From Chloroflexota bacterium (GTDB taxonomy: Bacteria; Chloroflexota; Dormibacteria; CF-121), in the NCBI GenBank assembly GCA_005880605.1, contig VBIS01000165.1, positions 1-30,214 on the forward strand: DNA of 30,214 bases, written 5' to 3'. A program made the position numbers and the translations under genes. Below are positions 24,703 to 30,214 of this stretch, piece by piece. The notes beneath the pieces were generated by a model. That model saw nothing but the letters and a program-made list of their open reading frames with translations. It was not told the origin of the DNA and searched no databases. Each line of letters begins with the position of its first letter. Positions within the stretch are counted from its first letter, which is position 1.

Positions 24703-25257
24703 ATGGAGATCTTGATCCAGGCCAAGAAGACCGCGGCCGATCCCCGGATAAAGGCCTACGCGCAGGCCAAGCTGGAGAAGCTGACACGCCATTTCGACCA
24801 TATCCTCGAGGCGCGCATGGAGCTCAGCACTGAGCGGAACAAGAGCCTGGAGGACGTGAAGGTCGCCGAGCTCACCGTGCATGTGACCGGGCGGACCGGA
24901 AATATCCTGAAAGCCGTCCAGTCCGCCGACCACATGAATGAGGCGGTCGACCTGGTGGTCGACAAGATGGTCCGGCAGATCCGCCAGCACAAGGAAAAGC
25001 TCAAGGACCACCGCCACGCCAAGGCCGCCGCGGTCGCCCAGGCCCCGATCGCGAGCACCGACGCGGTGCGCCCCAACGGGGTGGCAAAGATCAAGCGCTT
25101 CAAGATGAAACCGATCTCTGAGGACCAAGCGCGCGACCAGATGGAGGAACTGGGCCACGCCTTCTTCCTCTTCCTCAACGAGGACACCCAGGAGCTCAAC
25201 CTGCTCTACCGGCGCCACGACGGGACCCTTGGCCTGGTCGAAGCCGACCTGAGTTGA
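24703..25257 (+). CDS. hpf: Long-form ribosome hibernation promoting factor
   Basis: This is a 184-residue protein with a good ribosome binding site (AGGAGG) before ATG 24703. Residues 1-100 are the S30AE domain (MEILIQAKKTAADPRIKAYAQ, then ELTVHVTGRTGNILKAV), which binds the decoding site of the 30S subunit. A variable linker (about 105-125) is followed by the C-terminal dimerisation domain (KRFKMKPISEDQARDQMEEL to the end), which joins two ribosomes into an inactive 100S pair. This is the long form typical of Gram-positive-type bacteria. It precedes secA, as in Bacillus. Confidence 0.94.
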   Translation: MEILIQAKKTAADPRIKAYAQAKLEKLTRHFDHILEARMELSTERNKSLEDVKVAELTVHVTGRTGNILKAVQSADHMNEAVDLVVDKMVRQIRQHKEKLKDHRHAKAAAVAQAPIASTDAVRPNGVAKIKRFKMKPISEDQARDQMEELGHAFFLFLNEDTQELNLLYRRHDGTLGLVEADLS

Positions 25258-25324
25258 CCTCGAGCCCCCGTTTGGGTGGCCGGACGGCGGGTATGCTTAC
25301 TGGTTGCTGCCCAGCGTGTAATCC

Positions 25325-27913
<2,589 letters not shown>

Positions 27914-27960
27914 GCCGGCCGCGCGATTAGTTCTGCCAGCTTCGGGTAGGATGTCCGGCG

Positions 27961-28155
27961 ATGGCTAAGAAGAAGAGCGCGCCCAGCAAGGACGCGAAAG
28001 CGGCAGCCCCGAAGCCTGCAGCAGCGGCGAGCCCAGCGGCGCCGGTCCGGCCACCCTTTCGGCGACCCCAATCGCTGAACTTTGCTGGTGTCGGGCGCAA
28101 CGACATCTGCCCCTGCGGTAGCGGCAAGCGCTTTAAGAACTGCCACGGAAACTAG
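27961..28155 (+). CDS. Small free-standing SEC-C zinc motif protein
   Basis: This is a 64-residue protein, 47 bases after secA. The first 38 residues are rich in Lys, Ala and Pro and look disordered. The last 20 (GVGRNDICPCGSGKRFKNCH, then GN) repeat the SEC-C motif that ends SecA, with Cys50, Cys52, Cys61 and His62 all kept. SEC-C units bind zinc and, in SecA, contact SecB or the ribosome. A free one beside secA could compete for or extend that contact. It ends two bases before prfB. AGGA lies about 10 bases before the ATG. Confidence 0.85.
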   Translation: MAKKKSAPSKDAKAAAPKPAAAASPAAPVRPPFRRPQSLNFAGVGRNDICPCGSGKRFKNCHGN

Positions 28156-28157
28156 GG

Positions 28158-29271
28158 ATGGAAGAGATCCTCGAGCGCGCCAACGACCTGCTGAAGAAGA
28201 TTCTTCAGCTCCAGGAGCATCTTTGACCTTCCTGCGAAGGCCGCGCGCCTCGACGCGCTTCAGAACGATCTAAACGACCCCAACCTCTGGCAGGATCCCC
28301 CGCGCGCGCAGCGGCTCGCGCAGGAAGCCAAAGGGCTGCGCGATGAGGTCTCCGGCTGGCGCAAGCTGGAGTCACGCGCGAAAGACGTGATCGGCCTCGC
28401 CGAGATGGCGATCGCGGAGAACGACGCGCACCTTGAGGAGAACCTTCGGCAGGATCTCGCCGCCCTGGATGCGGATGTTAGCCGGCAGGAGGTCGACCTG
28501 CTCTTCGCCAACCCCTATGCCGACAATCCGGCGCTGGTCAGCATCCATGCCGGCGCCGGTGGCACCGACTCGCAGGACTGGGCCGAAATGCTGCTGCGGA
28601 TGTATCTGCGCTGGGCGGAGCGCAACAAGATGCCGGCCGAGATCATCGACGAGTCGCCCGGGGAGGAAGCGGGGTACAAGAGCGTGACCGTCCGCATCTC
28701 GGGCAAACGCGCCTTCGGCTGGCTGCGCGCTGAGCGCGGCGTGCACCGGCTGGTGCGGCTCTCACCCTACGACCAGGCCCATCGCCGCCACACTTCGTTC
28801 GCGCTGGTCGAGGTGATCCCGGAGATCGAGGACGACGGCGTTATCGAAATTCGGCCGGAGGATCTGAAGGTCGACGTCTACCGATCGAGTGGCGCCGGCG
28901 GCCAGCACGTCAACAAGACCTCGTCGGCGGTCCGGATGACGCACCTGCCCAGCGGCATCATCGTCACCTGTCAGAACGAGCGCTCGCAGATCAAGAATCG
29001 CGAGCTGGCGCTCAAGGTGCTGCGCTCACGCCTGGTGGCATTGCGCGAGCAGCAGCGGTCAGAGCAGCGCCAGGAGCTGAAGGGCGCCCACCAGTCGAAC
29101 GAGTGGGGGAGCCAGATCCGTAGCTACGTGCTCCATCCCTACACCCTGGTGAAAGACCATCGCACCGGTCTCGAGGTGGGCAACGTCCAGGCGGTCCTCG
29201 ATGGCGACCTCGACAATTTCATGGAAGCCTTCCTCCGCCTCGACGCCGGCCGCGAAGGTAAGGCGGCCTAG
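28158..29271 (+). CDS. prfB: Peptide chain release factor 2, with programmed +1 frameshift
   Basis: ATG 28158 opens a 22-codon frame that ends at TGA 28224-28226; the rest continues in the +1 frame from GAC 28225, giving 370 residues in total. The join reads EHL then DLPAKAARLDALQ. The codon-recognition motif is SPYD where most RF2 proteins have SPF, and the catalytic GGQ is at residues 247-249 (GGQHVNKTSSAVR). RF2 ends translation at UGA and UAA. Because its own early UGA must be read by RF2, scarcity of RF2 favours the frameshift and restores it. A plain annotation would start inside at 28387 and lose about 77 residues. It converges with the glycosyltransferase gene 9 bases away. Confidence 0.95.
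28213..28227 (+). promoter_or_regulatory. Programmed frameshift site of prfB
   Basis: AGGAG (28213-28217), a Shine-Dalgarno-like stimulator, lies 3 bases before the slippery CTT (28221-28223), followed by TGA and C. This matches the known RF2 autoregulatory site: the Leu-tRNA slips +1 and the next codon read is GAC (28225-28227). Confidence 0.95.
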
Positions 29272-29280
29272 CCGAAGCGA

Positions 29281-30214
29281 TCAGGCCGCCAGCCCCAGGT
29301 CGCCCACGGCCGCCTCGAGCCGACGCTCGTTACGCAGCGCGACCCAGACGCTGGCAACGATGATCAGCGTCCCGATGAAGTACGCCTCGCCGAACAGGCG
29401 GGTCACGACCATCGGCAAGAGCTCGAGGATGCCCGGCAGCTGGGGCAGCGGGTGGTAGATCAGCAGGTAGTGCAGCGCGGGCCCCACCGAGAAGCAGAGC
29501 CACGCCACCAGCAGGAAGCGACCGGCGCGGCGCGACAACGCGCCCCTGAAGGCCCGCCGGATCAAAAGGGCGATCGGCAGGATGAGGACTACCAGGTGGA
29601 AGCTCCAGGTCACGCTACTGATCAGCGGCAACGTGCTCACGGCGAGCGCGAACTCCAAGCCGGAGCGCACGGGTCGCGAGGTGGCGCGGATCACGATACC
29701 GAGCAGGAGCAGGACCAGCGGCCAGTCCAGCGCCCGTCCGCACCAGCCGGCGCCGCCACCGGCGTCGGCCGTGGATGGCTGACAGAGGCGTGCGGTGAAA
29801 CCGGCGAGCGATTGGTTTTCGCGATAGCCGGTCCCGGCGGCCAGGTGCGGCAGCATATCGCGGAAGTAATAGAGGTTGTGGTCGAGGCTGGTAACGGCCA
29901 GGCAGAGCGCGAGGCCGGCAAGGCCGGTGACGCCCACCGCACCGAGCAGTTTCCAGTGCCGGCGCCAGGCGAGATAGGGGAGGAGGGCGAGCGGAAAGAG
30001 CTTGAAGACGGCGGCGGCGCCGACGAGCACCCCGCTGACGACGTCCTTACGTCGCTGCCAGCTGGCCCAGGCGCCGGTCAGTAGCAATAGCAACAACGAG
30101 TTCATGCTTCCCGTGAGGACACTGCTCGACAGCGGAAAGAAGGTCGTCATCACCGCCGCCAGGCAAAGAAGCTCGCCACGCCGAGGCCGGCCGATGACCG
30201 CGTACATGATCAGC
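29281..30214 (-). CDS. GT87 (DUF2029) membrane mannosyltransferase-like protein, N-terminus beyond window
   Basis: The frame is open to the right edge; the visible part is about 310 residues, and the first loop and helices of the family are missing only because the window ends. Kept motifs are LTGSMNSLLLLLLTGAW (GQxN position), AAAVFKLFPLALLPYLAW (Lys-Pro motif), the lumenal ENQSLAGFTARL, which matches NQSLAG in the gene at 3108-4346, and SSVTWSFHLVVLILP. There are about eight helices in view. The first ATG seen (30207) is probably not the true start. It converges on prfB with a 9-base gap. Donor and acceptor are unknown. Confidence 0.82.
   Translation of the reverse strand, partial: LIMYAVIGRPRRGELLCLAAVMTTFFPLSSSVLTGSMNSLLLLLLTGAWASWQRRKDVVSGVLVGAAAVFKLFPLALLPYLAWRRHWKLLGAVGVTGLAGLALCLAVTSLDHNLYYFRDMLPHLAAGTGYRENQSLAGFTARLCQPSTADAGGGAGWCGRALDWPLVLLLLGIVIRATSRPVRSGLEFALAVSTLPLISSVTWSFHLVVLILPIALLIRRAFRGALSRRAGRFLLVAWLCFSVGPALHYLLIYHPLPQLPGILELLPMVVTRLFGEAYFIGTLIIVASVWVALRNERRLEAAVGDLGLAA

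Overview
The window is about 30 kb of GC-rich bacterial chromosome with tightly packed genes and no RNA genes, insertion sequences or CRISPR arrays that I can see. The gene content points to a monoderm, Chloroflexota-like lineage, possibly the candidate soil group Dormibacterota. The reasons are a Tad pilus locus without secretin or outer-membrane genes, many GT87-type polytopic membrane glycosyltransferases, and a comF / hpf / secA / prfB housekeeping block. This placement is inference from content, not a database result.

Region 1 (about 1-14.5 kb, plus 29.3 kb to the right edge) is a dense cluster of multi-spanning membrane proteins of the GT-C glycosyltransferase type. It has three same-strand blocks (86-4346 minus, 4405-8491 plus, 8498-12671 minus) and a single plus gene (12690-14522). 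Within blocks, genes overlap by 1 to 22 bases, so they look co-transcribed and translationally coupled. At least five are recognisable GT87 (DUF2029) polyprenol-phosphate-sugar-dependent mannosyltransferase-like proteins. Two (1609-3129 and 5724-7325) are paralogues of another polytopic family. The leftmost gene has a disrupted 5' end: a conserved GT39-type motif is in frame upstream of the only usable start codon. A PEMT/ICMT-type methyltransferase (14519-15187) closes the region.

Region 2 (15.3-24.6 kb) is a Tad/Flp (type IVb/IVc) pilus locus. It holds a cytoplasmic DegS-like histidine kinase, a 59-residue Flp pilin with a near-perfect ribosome binding site and its own terminator, cpaB, cpaE (intact receiver domain fused to a MinD-like ATPase), cpaF, tadB, tadC, a DUF192 gene, comF and a second cpaF-type ATPase. 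Prepilin peptidase, secretin and TadE/F genes are not in the window. The kinase next to a CpaE with all phosphorylation residues intact suggests a two-component circuit acting directly on pilus assembly.

Region 3 (24.7-29.3 kb) is housekeeping: long-form hpf, secA with a C-terminal SEC-C zinc motif, a separate 64-residue SEC-C protein, and prfB with a classic programmed +1 frameshift (CTT TGA C). Another GT87 gene, cut by the window edge, converges on prfB. The order comF - appendage genes - hpf - secA - prfB recalls the arrangement in Bacillus.
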